DNA of 64,000 nucleotides from Bacillus sp. THAF10. GTDB taxonomy: Bacteria; Bacillota; Bacilli; Bacillales; Bacillaceae_I. Shown in pieces: positions 16,406 to 25,395 of this stretch; the first letter of the stretch is position 1, and each line of letters begins with the position of its first letter. The notes below the pieces were generated by a model that saw only the letters and a program-made list of their open reading frames with translations, was not told the DNA's origin and did not search any database. The translations under genes were made by a program, and so were the position numbers. The DNA lies in the NCBI RefSeq assembly GCF_009363695.1, contig NZ_CP045403.1:1530001-1594000 (forward strand). The letters are read 5' to 3'.

Positions 16406-18217
16406 ATGGCTCAATTATTGAATAAAACGGTGAGAAGATCAGAAGTACCTGTGGAGCAGACTTGGAATCTGGAGGACCTTTTTTCATCAAGTTATGAATG
16501 GGAATCGGAACTAATAGCGGTAAAAGAAGACTTGAAATTATTAAAAGTGTTTAAAGGAAGGGTAATAGAAAATGCCGCTACTTTATTAGCTTGTATGAAT
16601 AAAAAAGATGCCCTTACAGAGCGATTGGGGAAAATCTTAGCGTATGCATCTTTAAAGCAATCTGAGGATGGCACAAATCCTGAAAATCAAGCAAATTCCT
16701 CTAGAGTGGGAGGAGTTTATTCCTTATTTAACAAAGAAACCTCGTTTATTCAATCAGAGATTCTACAATTAGATGAGGAAAAATTAAAGTTATTCCTTGC
16801 CGATGAGCCAGAATTACAGGACTTTCAAAAAGTAATATTAGATGTTATCGTAACCAAACCACATAAGCTCAGCCCGGATGCAGAAGAGATCTTATCTGCT
16901 TTTTCTGAGGTTCATCAGGCACCTTATATGATTTATCAACGTAGTTTAATTTCAGATTTATCGTTTCCGTCTTTTCAAACAGATGACGGGGAGTCCCATC
17001 ACTTAACATTTAATACCTTTCCAAATTACGAAGGATCACCAAATACAGATTTGCGAAGAAAAGCATATAAGGCCTATACAGAAAAACTATCACAATACAA
17101 GCATACATATGCTGCCACTTATGCAACCGAAGTGAAAAAACAAGTAATAGAATCAAGGCTCCGCAATTTTGATACCGTAACGGATATGCTACTTCATAGC
17201 CAACAGGTAACAAAGGAAATGTATCACAACCAATTGGATATTATCCAAAAAGAACTCGCTCCACATATGAGGAAGCTTGCAAAGCTTAAACAACGAGTTT
17301 TAGGATTAGATACAATGAAATATTGTGATTTAAAAGCTCCACTAGACCCAGAATTTAATCCTAGTACTACATATGAAGAAGCATCAAAAATAATTTTAAA
17401 ATCCCTGGAAGTGATGGGACCAGAATATATCGCCATAATGGAAGAAGGGTTAAACAATCGTTGGGTAGATATGGCAGATAATGTTGGGAAGGGCTCTGGT
17501 GCATTCTGCTCAAGTCCTTATGGCGTTCATCCATATATTCTAATGACATGGAGCGATTCGATGAGAAACGCCTATACCTTAGCTCATGAACTTGGGCATG
17601 CGGGTCATTTTAGATTAGCGGGCCGCTATCAACGGATTTCTAGCACAAGACCATCCCGTTATTTTGTAGAGGCACCTTCTACGATGAATGAAATGCTGTT
17701 AAGTCAGCACCTACTTTCCATGCCAAATGATAAGAGAATGAGACGTTGGATTATTCTCCAGTCCTTAGGAACTTACTACCATAATTTTGTTACTCATATT
17801 TTAGAAGCGGAACTGCAAAGAAGAATTTATAAACTTGCTGATGAAGATACCCCTATCACTGCTAAATTGCTTTGTGAAGAAAAGACATCCGTTCTTAGCG
17901 ATTTTTGGGGAGATAGTGTAGAACTTGATGAAGGAGCAGGACTAACTTGGATGAGACAGCCTCACTATTATATGGGGCTTTACCCGTACACCTACTCGGC
18001 TGGCTTAACCGCTTCAACTGCCGCAGCAAAACAAATTCAAGAAGAAGGAGAGCCGGCTGTTCAACGTTGGCTTGAAGCTCTTAAGGCAGGTAGTACCTTA
18101 CAACCACTGGAATTGATGCAATTGGCTGGAGTAGATATGTCTACACCGGAGCCTATCAAAACTGCCGTAGCACATGTTGGTTCCCTAATTGATGAGTTAG
18201 AAGAGCTTTTTCATTAA
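16406..18217 (+). CDS. pepF: Oligoendopeptidase F (M3 family zinc metallopeptidase)
   Basis: A 603-residue cytosolic peptidase that degrades oligopeptides of roughly 7-17 residues in characterised members. The zinc motif is H394-E-L-G-H398 in LAHELGHAGHF, with the third ligand expected in the following helix (PSTMNEMLLSQ, about residue 423). The N-terminal oligopeptidase domain covers about residues 20-200. Length matches the PepF/PepB group. A TATAAT at 16349-16354 lies 50 bp upstream and GAAAGGGG precedes the ATG. It is monocistronic, with its own terminator. Confidence 0.92.
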   Translation: MAQLLNKTVRRSEVPVEQTWNLEDLFSSSYEWESELIAVKEDLKLLKVFKGRVIENAATLLACMNKKDALTERLGKILAYASLKQSEDGTNPENQANSSRVGGVYSLFNKETSFIQSEILQLDEEKLKLFLADEPELQDFQKVILDVIVTKPHKLSPDAEEILSAFSEVHQAPYMIYQRSLISDLSFPSFQTDDGESHHLTFNTFPNYEGSPNTDLRRKAYKAYTEKLSQYKHTYAATYATEVKKQVIESRLRNFDTVTDMLLHSQQVTKEMYHNQLDIIQKELAPHMRKLAKLKQRVLGLDTMKYCDLKAPLDPEFNPSTTYEEASKIILKSLEVMGPEYIAIMEEGLNNRWVDMADNVGKGSGAFCSSPYGVHPYILMTWSDSMRNAYTLAHELGHAGHFRLAGRYQRISSTRPSRYFVEAPSTMNEMLLSQHLLSMPNDKRMRRWIILQSLGTYYHNFVTHILEAELQRRIYKLADEDTPITAKLLCEEKTSVLSDFWGDSVELDEGAGLTWMRQPHYYMGLYPYTYSAGLTASTAAAKQIQEEGEPAVQRWLEALKAGSTLQPLELMQLAGVDMSTPEPIKTAVAHVGSLIDELEELFH

Positions 18218-18222
18218 AGCCC

Positions 18223-18257
18223 AAAACGTCTTACATTTCGTTGTAAGACGTTTTTTT
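18223..18257 (+). terminator. Rho-independent terminator of pepF
   Basis: AAAACGTCTTAC pairs with GTAAGACGTTTT across a short loop and is followed by a T run. Confidence 0.9.
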
Positions 18258-18270
18258 GATGGCTCCAATC

Positions 18271-18297
18271 TCAAGAAACCTGATCTTATGCCGATAG
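18271..18297 (+). promoter_or_regulatory. Sigma-D type promoter of cheV
   Basis: TCAA (18271-18274), 15 bp, then GCCGATAG (18290-18297). The sigma-D consensus is TAAA-N15-GCCGATAA, so seven of eight -10 bases and three of four -35 bases match. Motility genes in B. subtilis, including cheV, are sigma-D dependent. Confidence 0.75.
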
Positions 18298-18341
18298 TAG
18301 AAGTAGAGATAATAAGATTAGCAGAGGAAGGGCGTCTTCAA

Positions 18342-19244
18342 ATGGAAACAAAGTCAAGCATACTATTAGATTCTGGAACAAATGAAGTAGAATTTCTTGA
18401 ATTTATTCTTGAAAATACGAGCTTTGGTATAAATGTTTTAAAGGTAAGGGAAATTATTAAACCTTGTCATGTGACAAAACTCCCACACTCCCATCCTAAT
18501 ATAGAAGGCATGGTAGAATTAAGAGGAGAGGTACTCCCTGTTATTCATTTAAGAAGAACACTCGGTATGATAAATGATCATACTGGGAAAGAAGATAAAT
18601 TTATAGTCACGGAGTTTAATGGAATGAAAGTCATTCTTCGTGTGGATGAAGTAACTCAAATTCACCGGCTCACATGGGAAGATTTAGAAAAGCCGGAATC
18701 ATTAAAGCACTCTTTGGACGAATTTGTTACTGGTGTAATAAAGGTAAGAGAAGCCATGACACTATTATTGGATGTGGAAAAGATACTATTTGATATTTAT
18801 CCAGGTCTTGGCTTAATGTCTCAACAAAATGAAAAGAAAGTTAACTTGGATAGAAGTGCTAAAAGCATTATGATAGCAGAAGATTCACCTATGCTAAGAA
18901 AGCTTTTGAAAGAAACCTTAGTATCGGCAGGATATAAAAATGTTCAATTCTTTGAGAATGGAACAGATGCCTGGGGCTTTTTGTTAGATGCTGTAAAAGG
19001 TAAAGGAGAACAAATAGATCTCCTAATCACAGATATTGAAATGCCCCAAATGGATGGCCATCATTTAACGAAAAAGATAAAAGAAGATCATTCACTTTCC
19101 ATAATCCCTGTTATTATCTTTTCATCATTAATTACGGAGCATCTTAAGCATAAAGGAGAAAGTGTTGGTGCGGATGCACAGATAAGTAAACCACAATTAT
19201 CCATGCTTATTGATACACTGGACAAACTTTTATTTAACCAATAA
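18342..19244 (+). CDS. cheV: Chemotaxis coupling/response-regulator protein CheV
   Basis: A 300-residue adaptor that couples chemoreceptors to CheA and adjusts their activity when phosphorylated. An N-terminal CheW-like domain (about 8-155; GINVLKVREIIKP, PHSHPNIEGMVELRGEVLPVI) is joined to a receiver domain (about 175-300). The receiver has acidic E180/D181, the phospho-acceptor D231 in LLITDIEMPQMDG, and the conserved K in ADAQISKPQ. The frame extends to 18288, but that ATG lies within the sigma-D promoter; the ATG at 18342 follows GAGGAAGGG and gives the family N terminus. Adjacent ykyB is convergent, as in B. subtilis. Confidence 0.93.
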   Translation: METKSSILLDSGTNEVEFLEFILENTSFGINVLKVREIIKPCHVTKLPHSHPNIEGMVELRGEVLPVIHLRRTLGMINDHTGKEDKFIVTEFNGMKVILRVDEVTQIHRLTWEDLEKPESLKHSLDEFVTGVIKVREAMTLLLDVEKILFDIYPGLGLMSQQNEKKVNLDRSAKSIMIAEDSPMLRKLLKETLVSAGYKNVQFFENGTDAWGFLLDAVKGKGEQIDLLITDIEMPQMDGHHLTKKIKEDHSLSIIPVIIFSSLITEHLKHKGESVGADAQISKPQLSMLIDTLDKLLFNQ

Positions 19245-19370
19245 GCAAAGGCGAAGACTCTTCTCTCATAATGAAGCGAAAGACTTGTGACCTCACAGGG
19301 CGATAGCCCGAGGACGCTCACAACTCGCCCTGCGGAAGCAAAGCCATTTGCTTAAAATCAACAGCGGAGT
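19244..19370 (+). repeat. Dispersed repeat family 2, copy a
   Basis: About 125 bp beginning AGCAAAGGCGAAGACTCTTC and ending GCCATTTGCTTAAAATCAAC. It matches, base for base over most of its length, the inverted copy at 26977-27086. The core (GCGAAAGACTTGTG, then TCGCCC and GAAGCAAAGCCATTTGCTT) is GC-richer than its surroundings. It starts exactly at the cheV stop codon. Confidence 0.75.
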
Positions 19371-19390
19371 TTAACAGAGATAACCAATAA

Positions 19391-19436
19391 AAACAAAGCT
19401 CATTCAAGAGAATATTTCTTGAATGAGCTTTGTTTG
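19391..19436. terminator. Bidirectional terminator between cheV and ykyB
   Basis: A 19-bp stem with arms starting AAACAAAGCTCATTCAAGA (19391-19409) and a 3' arm ending at about 19435, flanked by A and T tracts. It serves both convergent genes. Confidence 0.88.
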
Positions 19437-19446
19437 TTGAATAGGA

Positions 19447-19929
19447 TTATAGGTAGCTTTCACCGAGCTTTTTAAAGACAGGTTTTTGGTATGCTTTTCG
19501 AGTAGTATGCTTTTGATTATTATCTGGATAAAAATTGGTATAGCGCTGCAGTAGCTCCTTGGCAATGTTAAGCGACATGTTGGCCTTAGGATTACGGTAA
19601 TAATCGTTCAACTCTCCCAGATGTTCAAGCTTTTCAAAGTCTTCCTTAGTGGGAGGAATATGAAAGAAATATTCTCCTGCATGAATAAGCACATCCGATT
19701 GTTGTTGACTGTTTTTAGGGTTTTTGGAGAAATGTAATCCTTTTTTAGTAGCTTTCCCTTCCATGATTAACTTTTCCAAAGCTTTTCTTTTTAATGTATA
19801 AAGATACTTTGGATCAGGTGCAGTTTTCGCATGACGATTCACGGTAAAGATGGCACGTGAGAGGTTTTCAATAGAAGGTTTTACGGAGGATTTGTTATTA
19901 TTTTGATTATAATAGCTTTGATTATGCAT
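19447..19929 (-). CDS. ykyB: YkyB family protein
   Basis: A 160-residue hydrophilic protein of the YkyB family, recognised from its text (LSRAIFTVNRHAKTAPDPKYLYTLKRKALEKLI, GLHFSKNPKNSQQQSDVL) and from its position convergent with cheV, as in B. subtilis. The first 20 residues are Asn/Gln/Ser-rich and the C terminus is basic; no catalytic motif or membrane segment is visible. Function unknown. AAAGGAG precedes the ATG on the minus strand. Confidence 0.85.
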   Translation of the reverse strand: MHNQSYYNQNNNKSSVKPSIENLSRAIFTVNRHAKTAPDPKYLYTLKRKALEKLIMEGKATKKGLHFSKNPKNSQQQSDVLIHAGEYFFHIPPTKEDFEKLEHLGELNDYYRNPKANMSLNIAKELLQRYTNFYPDNNQKHTTRKAYQKPVFKKLGESYL

Positions 19930-20002
19930 AATAAACTCCTTTCTTTTTTATTATTATACAGTTACTGGGCGAAAAATGAAAGGTAGAATAAAGTAGCCAA
20001 CA

Positions 20003-21517
20003 TTATTCATTGGCTACTCTTTTACTTTTTCTCGACTTTTCAGACATAATGGAATAAAAAATATCTACAAAAAAAGGATCCCACTGAGTACCTTTCCCAT
20101 CTATTAGGATGTTTAGCGCTTTATCCATATTCATTCCCTTCCGATAGGGGCGGTCAGAAGTCATGGCATCAAATGCATCGGCAACGGCAATAATTCTGCC
20201 GAAAACTGGGATGTCTTCCCCGGATAATCGATCAGGATAACCCCTTCCATCATACCGCTCATGATGACTACGTACGCCTGGTATTAGGGGAGACATTGCT
20301 TCTTTAGGCTGAACTTGCCCTAAAATGGTAGCTCCAAGTGCAGGGTGTTTTTTTATTTGTTCAAACTCTTCATCTGTAAGTTTGCCATCTTTTAATAAAA
20401 CAGAATCCCTTATTCCAATTTTCCCAATATCGTGAAGAAGCGCAGTGTTTTTTAAACATTCAAGCTCTATATCTGACAGATTGGCTCTTCTTCCAATTTC
20501 CAATGAATATTGACTAACTCGCAAGGAGTGCCCAGCAGTGTAGGGATCACGAGCGTCAAGTGTGGTCGATAACGTCTGGTAAAAGCTCTCCAGTAATAGC
20601 CGGTTTATCTCATTACGTTCTTGCAGGCCTGTTACCATAGAATTAAACCCTTTTATTACCTTTGAAAATTCATCTGAGTACAATTCGTTTGTGGTAGAAA
20701 GGTCGTTGTCTTTTACTTTTTCCATCCCAGTCACTAACTGATTGATAGGCTTGATGATGTCTCTAAACAATAAAAAGGCACCAAAAATGGAGAAGCCTGT
20801 AGCGATGAGAAGAATGAAAAATGCCCAGCTCCAAAAATTAATACTTAATAATACCACTTCAAAGCGAACCTGTGTCGCGAGGCTAAATAATAATACTGGA
20901 AAGATACCAACAAAAAGGGCTCCTACTAAAAACTTTGAGCGCAGGGAAACGATGATATCTCCATTTAGGGTGATTTTCGAATGAAAAGTTTCTTGGGCTT
21001 TTTCTTGAATACTAATAAGAATTGGTTGGATTGCTTTTATCGTTAAAAAATATTCAATAAACGCATGCATTCCCGCAATAAGGACTGCCCCTAAGCAGGC
21101 GAAAATTACATACTTATAAGGTAATTCGATGAAGTTAAACTTTATACTAATCAATACTAGCAAAACTGCTGGAACAGAGAGTCCCAATAAATGTGGGCCC
21201 AAAATACGTTTAACCGTCAAAAGAGGAAAGCGTTGTAAATGAACAAATGCAGCATGATATTGCTCCACTGATGGGGTAGCAAAAGAAAAAATTTTCTTGA
21301 CTGGTTTTAATTGATGGTGAAAATAAGAGAGCTCACAAATAAACATGATTGCTGCAGAAACGATTAATATGGTAGCCATCATATAGGTTTCTTGCTCACT
21401 TAAATCAAGCGTTGTGAAAATTAATACACTTCCCACACCCAGTACAGCAATAGACGAACCGATTAGATAGTTTATTATTAATCTCTTAATAAATTGAGAA
21501 TAAATAGAAATGTGCAA
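20003..21517 (-). CDS. HD-GYP domain phosphohydrolase with membrane sensor region and HAMP domain
   Basis: A 504-residue membrane protein, candidate cyclic-di-GMP phosphodiesterase. Six or so hydrophobic segments fill about residues 10-245. A HAMP linker follows (FRDIIKPINQLVTGMEKVKDNDLS). The HD-GYP domain (about 300-490) has HSLRVSQYSLEIGR, the metal HD in ALLHDIGKIG, the GYP-type motif HHERYDGRGYPDRLSGEDIP, and DAFDAMTSDRPYR. Translation probably begins at TTG 21517 behind AAGGAAGAGG. The frame continues to a TTG at 21565, but that lies in a decayed MITE end and has no ribosome site. It occupies the place of ykuC in the B. subtilis order. Confidence 0.88.
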   Translation of the reverse strand: MHISIYSQFIKRLIINYLIGSSIAVLGVGSVLIFTTLDLSEQETYMMATILIVSAAIMFICELSYFHHQLKPVKKIFSFATPSVEQYHAAFVHLQRFPLLTVKRILGPHLLGLSVPAVLLVLISIKFNFIELPYKYVIFACLGAVLIAGMHAFIEYFLTIKAIQPILISIQEKAQETFHSKITLNGDIIVSLRSKFLVGALFVGIFPVLLFSLATQVRFEVVLLSINFWSWAFFILLIATGFSIFGAFLLFRDIIKPINQLVTGMEKVKDNDLSTTNELYSDEFSKVIKGFNSMVTGLQERNEINRLLLESFYQTLSTTLDARDPYTAGHSLRVSQYSLEIGRRANLSDIELECLKNTALLHDIGKIGIRDSVLLKDGKLTDEEFEQIKKHPALGATILGQVQPKEAMSPLIPGVRSHHERYDGRGYPDRLSGEDIPVFGRIIAVADAFDAMTSDRPYRKGMNMDKALNILIDGKGTQWDPFFVDIFYSIMSEKSRKSKRVANE

Positions 21518-21551
21518 GAAACCTCTTCCTTTGTCGACAAAATTTAATATA

Positions 21552-21612
21552 GACTGATTTCGCAAACTTTGTTGTTGCTACGTATAGTTAAAGTATAAAC
21601 AAAATCAGTGTT
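21552..21612 (+). mobile_element. MITE-like element copy B, short decayed derivative
   Basis: GACTGATTTCGCAAACTTTG begins like the left end of the MITE family and continues TTGCTACGTATAGTTAA. It is then cut short and closes with CAAAATCAGT, an inverted match to the left end (ACTGATTTCG). About 60 bp, immediately upstream of the HD-GYP gene. Confidence 0.6.
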
Positions 21613-21650
21613 CACAGCTAGTCTGATTACCGATATTATTCGATTAGTAA

Positions 21651-22148
21651 TTAGGGGCGAATCAACACTTTTGTACCGTTTGGAACAATAGATGCAAGCT
21701 CTAGTACATCCGTATTGTACATGCGAATACACCCCTTAGATACGGCATTCCCAATTGAGCTTGGATCATTTGTGCCGTGAATTCCGTATGAAAGTTTTGA
21801 AAGGGAAAGCCACATCGCACCAAAAGGACCACCGGGATTGGGGGCCCTGTTGACAATTACATAGTCTCCAACAGGAGTTTCATAAAGCATTCTTCCTACT
21901 GCAATGGGATAGGTTTTGACAACTACTCCATTTTTCTTCAAGGTCAATTTTCTAGTGGAAATGGATACTTCTATTGTGTAAGGAATGGTGTTTGCGTCAG
22001 GTAGGTTCGGTATGATGATTTTTTGGCCTGGAACAATAATGTTGGGGTTTGGTAGAGGATTGACACTTAGTAAATCAGCTAATGTTCGTCTGTAATTTAG
22101 GGCAATGCTGCTTAATGTTTCTCCAGGCTTAACGATATGAACAGCCAA
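21651..22148 (-). CDS. ykuD: L,D-transpeptidase with N-terminal LysM (YkuD)
   Basis: A 165-residue cell-wall enzyme that forms L,D cross-links in peptidoglycan. A LysM domain (about 2-48; [27 protein letters not shown]) binds the wall. The YkuD catalytic domain (about 53-165) has [24 protein letters not shown], containing the catalytic His and Cys of HGTxxxxSxGCIRM. B. subtilis YkuD has the same 160-170 residue layout and is made in the mother cell during sporulation. There is no signal peptide, as in that homologue. Start is TTG 22148 behind AAAGGAGGG. Confidence 0.94.
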   Translation of the reverse strand: MAVHIVKPGETLSSIALNYRRTLADLLSVNPLPNPNIIVPGQKIIIPNLPDANTIPYTIEVSISTRKLTLKKNGVVVKTYPIAVGRMLYETPVGDYVIVNRAPNPGGPFGAMWLSLSKLSYGIHGTNDPSSIGNAVSKGCIRMYNTDVLELASIVPNGTKVLIRP

Positions 22149-22167
22149 ATTTCTTCCCTCCTTTTAC

Positions 22168-22214
22168 TCCGACTTTTTCTTAGGTTTTAGCAACAATCTT
22201 CTAGAATAGAGCAT
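22168..22214 (+). mobile_element. MITE-like element copy C, solo right end
   Basis: CCGACTTTTTCTTAGGTTTT followed by AGCAACAATCTTCTAGAATA and GAGC is the right end of the MITE family with two substitutions. No left end adjoins it. It lies about 60 bp from copy D in the same orientation, so it may come from a nested or tandem insertion. Confidence 0.65.
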
Positions 22215-22277
22215 TATTAAAAAAAGCCGGTGCACCATGCAACGGCTTTCCCTTTATCACCATCCATTTTTTCTATA

Positions 22278-22460
22278 GACTGTTATCGTAAACGTTGTTG
22301 CTACTGTGTATAGAATGGACACCCGTAATCAACGTGGCTGTTATGCTTATTCGTGGTACAAGATTTAATCATGTGGCACTTTTTCTTCGGTTAAAGATTG
22401 GAAAAAGCCTTAAAGTGGACTTTTTCCAGGTTAATAGCAACAATCTTTTAGAAAAGAGCC
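22278..22460 (+). mobile_element. MITE-like element copy D, full length
   Basis: 183 bp from GACTGTTATCG to GAAAAGAGCC. It includes the internal stem (GGAAAAAGCC/GGACTTTTTCC, imperfect in this copy). Flanks TTTCTATA and TATCTATT agree at six of eight positions, consistent with a decayed 8-bp target duplication. Its last base is the first base, on the plus strand, of the stop codon (TAG on the minus strand) of the adjacent Tyr/Pro-rich gene. Confidence 0.82.
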
Positions 22461-22672
22461 TATCTATTATATGGCGAATAAGGTTGCTGGTAAGGCTGCT
22501 GATAAGGCTGCGGATAAGGCTGTGGATATGGTGGATAGTAAGGGTATGGCGGGTAATATGGTCTTGGAGCTAATAGCGTTCCAAGTGCTAATCCCCCTAT
22601 AAATGGAAAAAAGAGAGGGAACCCAAATCCAAATCCAGCCAATCTTCTATTAGGTGGAAAATTTCGATACAT
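22460..22672 (-). CDS. Small Pro/Tyr-rich hydrophobic protein (spore-coat-like, function unknown)
   Basis: A 70-residue protein. It has a basic start (MYRNFPPNRRLAG), a Gly/Phe-rich hydrophobic middle (GFGFGFPLFFPFIGGLALGTLLAP) and a low-complexity tail of PYYPP/YPQPY/QQPY repeats. Similar short Gly-Phe plus Pro-Tyr proteins are common in Bacillaceae and are often associated with spores, but I cannot name a family. The open frame runs up to 22765, but AAAGGAGG lies 8-11 nt before TTG 22675/ATG 22672, so the shorter form is chosen. The stop codon TAG is completed by the terminal base of MITE copy D, so the C terminus may have been altered by that insertion. Confidence 0.65.
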   Translation of the reverse strand: MYRNFPPNRRLAGFGFGFPLFFPFIGGLALGTLLAPRPYYPPYPYYPPYPQPYPQPYQQPYQQPYSPYNR

Positions 22673-22770
22673 CAAGACATATGCCTCCTTTAATGTGTCA
22701 CTATAATGTATGGCATTAAAGGAGCCTGTGCGCTTGTACTTGCTAGCCCATTTTGGAACGTGCATTGGAG

Positions 22771-23655
22771 CTAGTGGGTTTCACCTTCAACATCTTCTTC
22801 GGTTTTTAACGTGAAAAACGTAATTTCTGGTGGAGAAAGAAATCGATAAGGCTGCCTTGTGGTACCAAGCCCTTTGTTCACATAAAGCGTCATATCGTTT
22901 AAATAATAAAAACCCTCATAATAATTACTTCCAAGTGGTGGAGTGATAAGTGGCCCAACAAAAGGAATTTGCACCTGTCCACCATGGGAATGCCCTGAAA
23001 GCTGCAAATCTACCTTGAACTCCTCGGAAATGGCTTTAGCAGCATCTGGTTCATGCGCTAAAAGGATGGTGTATGCATCATCTGGAATATTCTTTAATGT
23101 TTCCTTGAAATCCGGTCTGCCTAACATTAAGTCATCTACACCTGCAATATAAATTCTACTTTTATCAATAAGTTCAATAAACGTATTAGTATTTTTTAGA
23201 ACTGTGAAACCAGACTTGTCCATAATTGCTTCATAGGTTTCTGTTCCGTAACCCCCGTGATCATGGTTGCCGTATATGGCAAACTTTCCAAGTGGTGCTT
23301 GGATTTTATCAAGAATATTTATGAGGTTGTAAGAACGGTCATATTCCAAAGGATTATCCATCAAGTCTCCTGTGAAAAATACAATATCAGGTTGTTCCTC
23401 GTTCACTAATCTGACTACCTTTTCTAACTCTGCACGATCGAAATAGTGTCCAATATGTGTGTCGGAAAATTGAGCTATTTTTATACCAGAAAAACTTTTT
23501 GGAATTTTTTTATGAACAATTTTATGATGTAATTTATTCATTTGCTTTGGTTCTATATATCTAGCATAATAATACCCCACTCCGCCAGCAAGAAATGCTA
23601 AAAATAGAGAGGTGAATATTCGCTTAAAAAAGCTTCTTCTTGTAATTTTAGACAT
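22771..23655 (-). CDS. ykuE: Metallophosphoesterase YkuE, Tat-exported
   Basis: A 294-residue calcineurin-type phosphoesterase. The N terminus MSKITRRSFFKRIF carries the twin-arginine motif RRSFF followed by a hydrophobic stretch, fitting Tat export; B. subtilis YkuE is a Tat substrate bound to the wall. Metal-binding motifs are FSDTHIGH (about 64-71), FFTGDLMDN (about 95-103), YGNHDHGG (about 128-135), LAHEPD and SGHSHGGQVQIP (about 222-233). It lies divergent from fadH and downstream of ykuD on the other strand order, as in the yku cluster. Natural substrate is unknown. Confidence 0.93.
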   Translation of the reverse strand: MSKITRRSFFKRIFTSLFLAFLAGGVGYYYARYIEPKQMNKLHHKIVHKKIPKSFSGIKIAQFSDTHIGHYFDRAELEKVVRLVNEEQPDIVFFTGDLMDNPLEYDRSYNLINILDKIQAPLGKFAIYGNHDHGGYGTETYEAIMDKSGFTVLKNTNTFIELIDKSRIYIAGVDDLMLGRPDFKETLKNIPDDAYTILLAHEPDAAKAISEEFKVDLQLSGHSHGGQVQIPFVGPLITPPLGSNYYEGFYYLNDMTLYVNKGLGTTRQPYRFLSPPEITFFTLKTEEDVEGETH

Positions 23656-23843
23656 GTATTAATCATCCTAGCTATAAAATTTTAATCAGTATTTTAACAG
23701 CTCTATTATACCATCAATCTCTCGTTTTTATCTTACCCGAGCATCCTCCAATTTATGAAAAAACTAACAAAACATTTTAATTATTTGGAAAATTAGAGTA
23801 AAATAATAAAATAGCACAAAATTAATATGATGGAGGGATAGGT

Positions 23844-24611
23844 ATGGTTGAGAAAAAAGTAGCGATTGTTACCGGTGGATCAAGTGGAATGGGAATGTAT
23901 ATGGCAATGAAATATGCTAAGGAAGGATATAACGTAGTCATCACTGGAAGAGATGTTGAAAGACTGGAAAAGGCGAAGGAAGAAATGAAGGAATTAGAAG
24001 GAGAAGTTTTAACATTCCAAATGGATGTAAGAGAAGTTTCACATGTGGACAAGATGGTAGAGATCGCTCATGAGAAATTTGGAAGAATCGATGTGTTGAT
24101 TAATAATGCTGCTGGAAATTTCATTTGTCCTGCTGAAAAATTATCCGTGAATGGTTGGAAGTCTGTCATTGATATTGTTTTAAATGGGACATTCTATTGT
24201 AGTTCTGCAGTTGGAAAGTATTGGATGGAGCAAAACATTAAAGGCAATATCATTAACATGGTTGCAACCTATGCCTGGAATGCAGGAGCTGGAGTTGTTC
24301 ATTCAGCTGCAGCAAAAGCTGGTGTGCTTTCCTTAACAAGAACCCTCGCAGTGGAGTGGGGAACAAAGTATGGAATTAGGGTAAATGCAATTGCGCCAGG
24401 ACCAATTGAGAGGACAGGTGGCGCTGACAAACTAATGCAATCAGAGGAAGAAGCAAGAAAAGTAGCACAAAGTGTTCCATTGAAAAGGTTTGGAACTCCA
24501 GAAGAAATTGCTGAGTTAGCCTATTTCTTAAGCTCAGAAAAAGCTGCATACATAAACGGAGAATGTGTCACAATGGACGGTGGACAATGGCTTCACCCAT
24601 TCCCATTTTAA
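23844..24611 (+). CDS. fadH: 2,4-dienoyl-CoA reductase FadH (short-chain dehydrogenase, YkuF)
   Basis: A 255-residue NADP(H)-dependent SDR enzyme that reduces 2,4-dienoyl-CoA during degradation of unsaturated fatty acids. The cofactor motif is TGGSSGMGMYMA (about residues 10-21), the structural motif is NNAAG (about 88-92), and the C terminus has NAIAPGPIERTGGADKL typical of the dienoyl-CoA branch. The usual catalytic Tyr-X3-Lys is replaced in this branch; here the position reads HSAAAKAG (about 153-160), keeping the Lys. Position between ykuE and ykuI agrees with B. subtilis ykuF/fadH. GGAGGGATAGGT precedes the ATG. Confidence 0.9.
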   Translation: MVEKKVAIVTGGSSGMGMYMAMKYAKEGYNVVITGRDVERLEKAKEEMKELEGEVLTFQMDVREVSHVDKMVEIAHEKFGRIDVLINNAAGNFICPAEKLSVNGWKSVIDIVLNGTFYCSSAVGKYWMEQNIKGNIINMVATYAWNAGAGVVHSAAAKAGVLSLTRTLAVEWGTKYGIRVNAIAPGPIERTGGADKLMQSEEEARKVAQSVPLKRFGTPEEIAELAYFLSSEKAAYINGECVTMDGGQWLHPFPF

Positions 24612-24732
24612 TGAATTGGCTGGGCAAATGGAAGAAATAAACCGTGTGATTTAACTGTGCTAATAAATATAACAAAGATCCTCATAATTTAATCCTAACC
24701 TGGTCCATACTAATGGAAAAAGGCGGGATGTT

Positions 24733-25305
24733 ATGGGGATTTTTTATAAACATGAATGGGACGAAGAAAATCACGAGTTAACACTTTATATCAATTCAGA
24801 CGAAGCTTTCTATGAGTTTGCTGCAGAGTATGCGGGAGAAAATCACATCCACCCTAAAAGGAAAACCCTTCTGGAAGCTGCTAGGTACTATGCTGGGAAG
24901 ACTTTAGCTAAAGGAACACCAATCAACAGTTATCGGATCAAATTTCAACAATTTCTGATTGCTGTTTTGGAAGAGAAAAACGGCTCTGTAAGGGAGGTCT
25001 TGGAAGGACCTACTTTTGGCTACATTAAAATTAAGGAAGGCGATACGTTAAAAGACATTGCGCATAACCTTGATATGGATGAAATGTCATTAAAATCAGC
25101 TAATAGTATAACCTCAGATACCGTATTTGTTGGTATGGAATTAAAGGTGCCTTGTTACCATCATATCGTCGTTATGTCAGACAGCCTTTATAAAATTGCC
25201 AATAAATATGACGTATCGAAAGAAGCAATCAGGATTCTCAATAAACTTCATACGGATTGTCTACAAATCGGTCAAGCTTTAATCATTCCAAAACGTACAA
25301 AATAA
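24733..25305 (+). CDS. LysM-domain protein with unknown N-terminal domain
   Basis: A 190-residue protein without a signal peptide. The N-terminal half (1-95) begins GIFYKHEWDEENHELTLYINSDEAFYEFAAEY and matches no domain I know. Two LysM-type modules follow (about 98-140 and 142-188; IKEGDTLKDIAHNLDMDEMSLKSANSI and VMSDSLYKIANKYDVSKEAIRILNKL, the latter degenerate at its start). Proteins with cytosolic LysM domains in Bacillaceae are often forespore or mother-cell products that meet peptidoglycan during sporulation; that is inference. The ATG follows a weak AAAGGCGGG. Confidence 0.72.
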   Translation: MGIFYKHEWDEENHELTLYINSDEAFYEFAAEYAGENHIHPKRKTLLEAARYYAGKTLAKGTPINSYRIKFQQFLIAVLEEKNGSVREVLEGPTFGYIKIKEGDTLKDIAHNLDMDEMSLKSANSITSDTVFVGMELKVPCYHHIVVMSDSLYKIANKYDVSKEAIRILNKLHTDCLQIGQALIIPKRTK

Positions 25306-25395
25306 CACGTGAAAAATTTATGAGTGACATCCATGGTCATTAATTCTACTTTCCTCATGATATAATGAAATAAATGAACATAAGGGGGAGTTAGG

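Noticed and set aside
22295..22573. 92-codon plus-strand frame over MITE copy D
   Set aside because: It is the element's GTG frame running into the antisense of the Tyr/Pro-repeat gene; the repeated Arg-Leu-Ile text is a by-product of that repeat.
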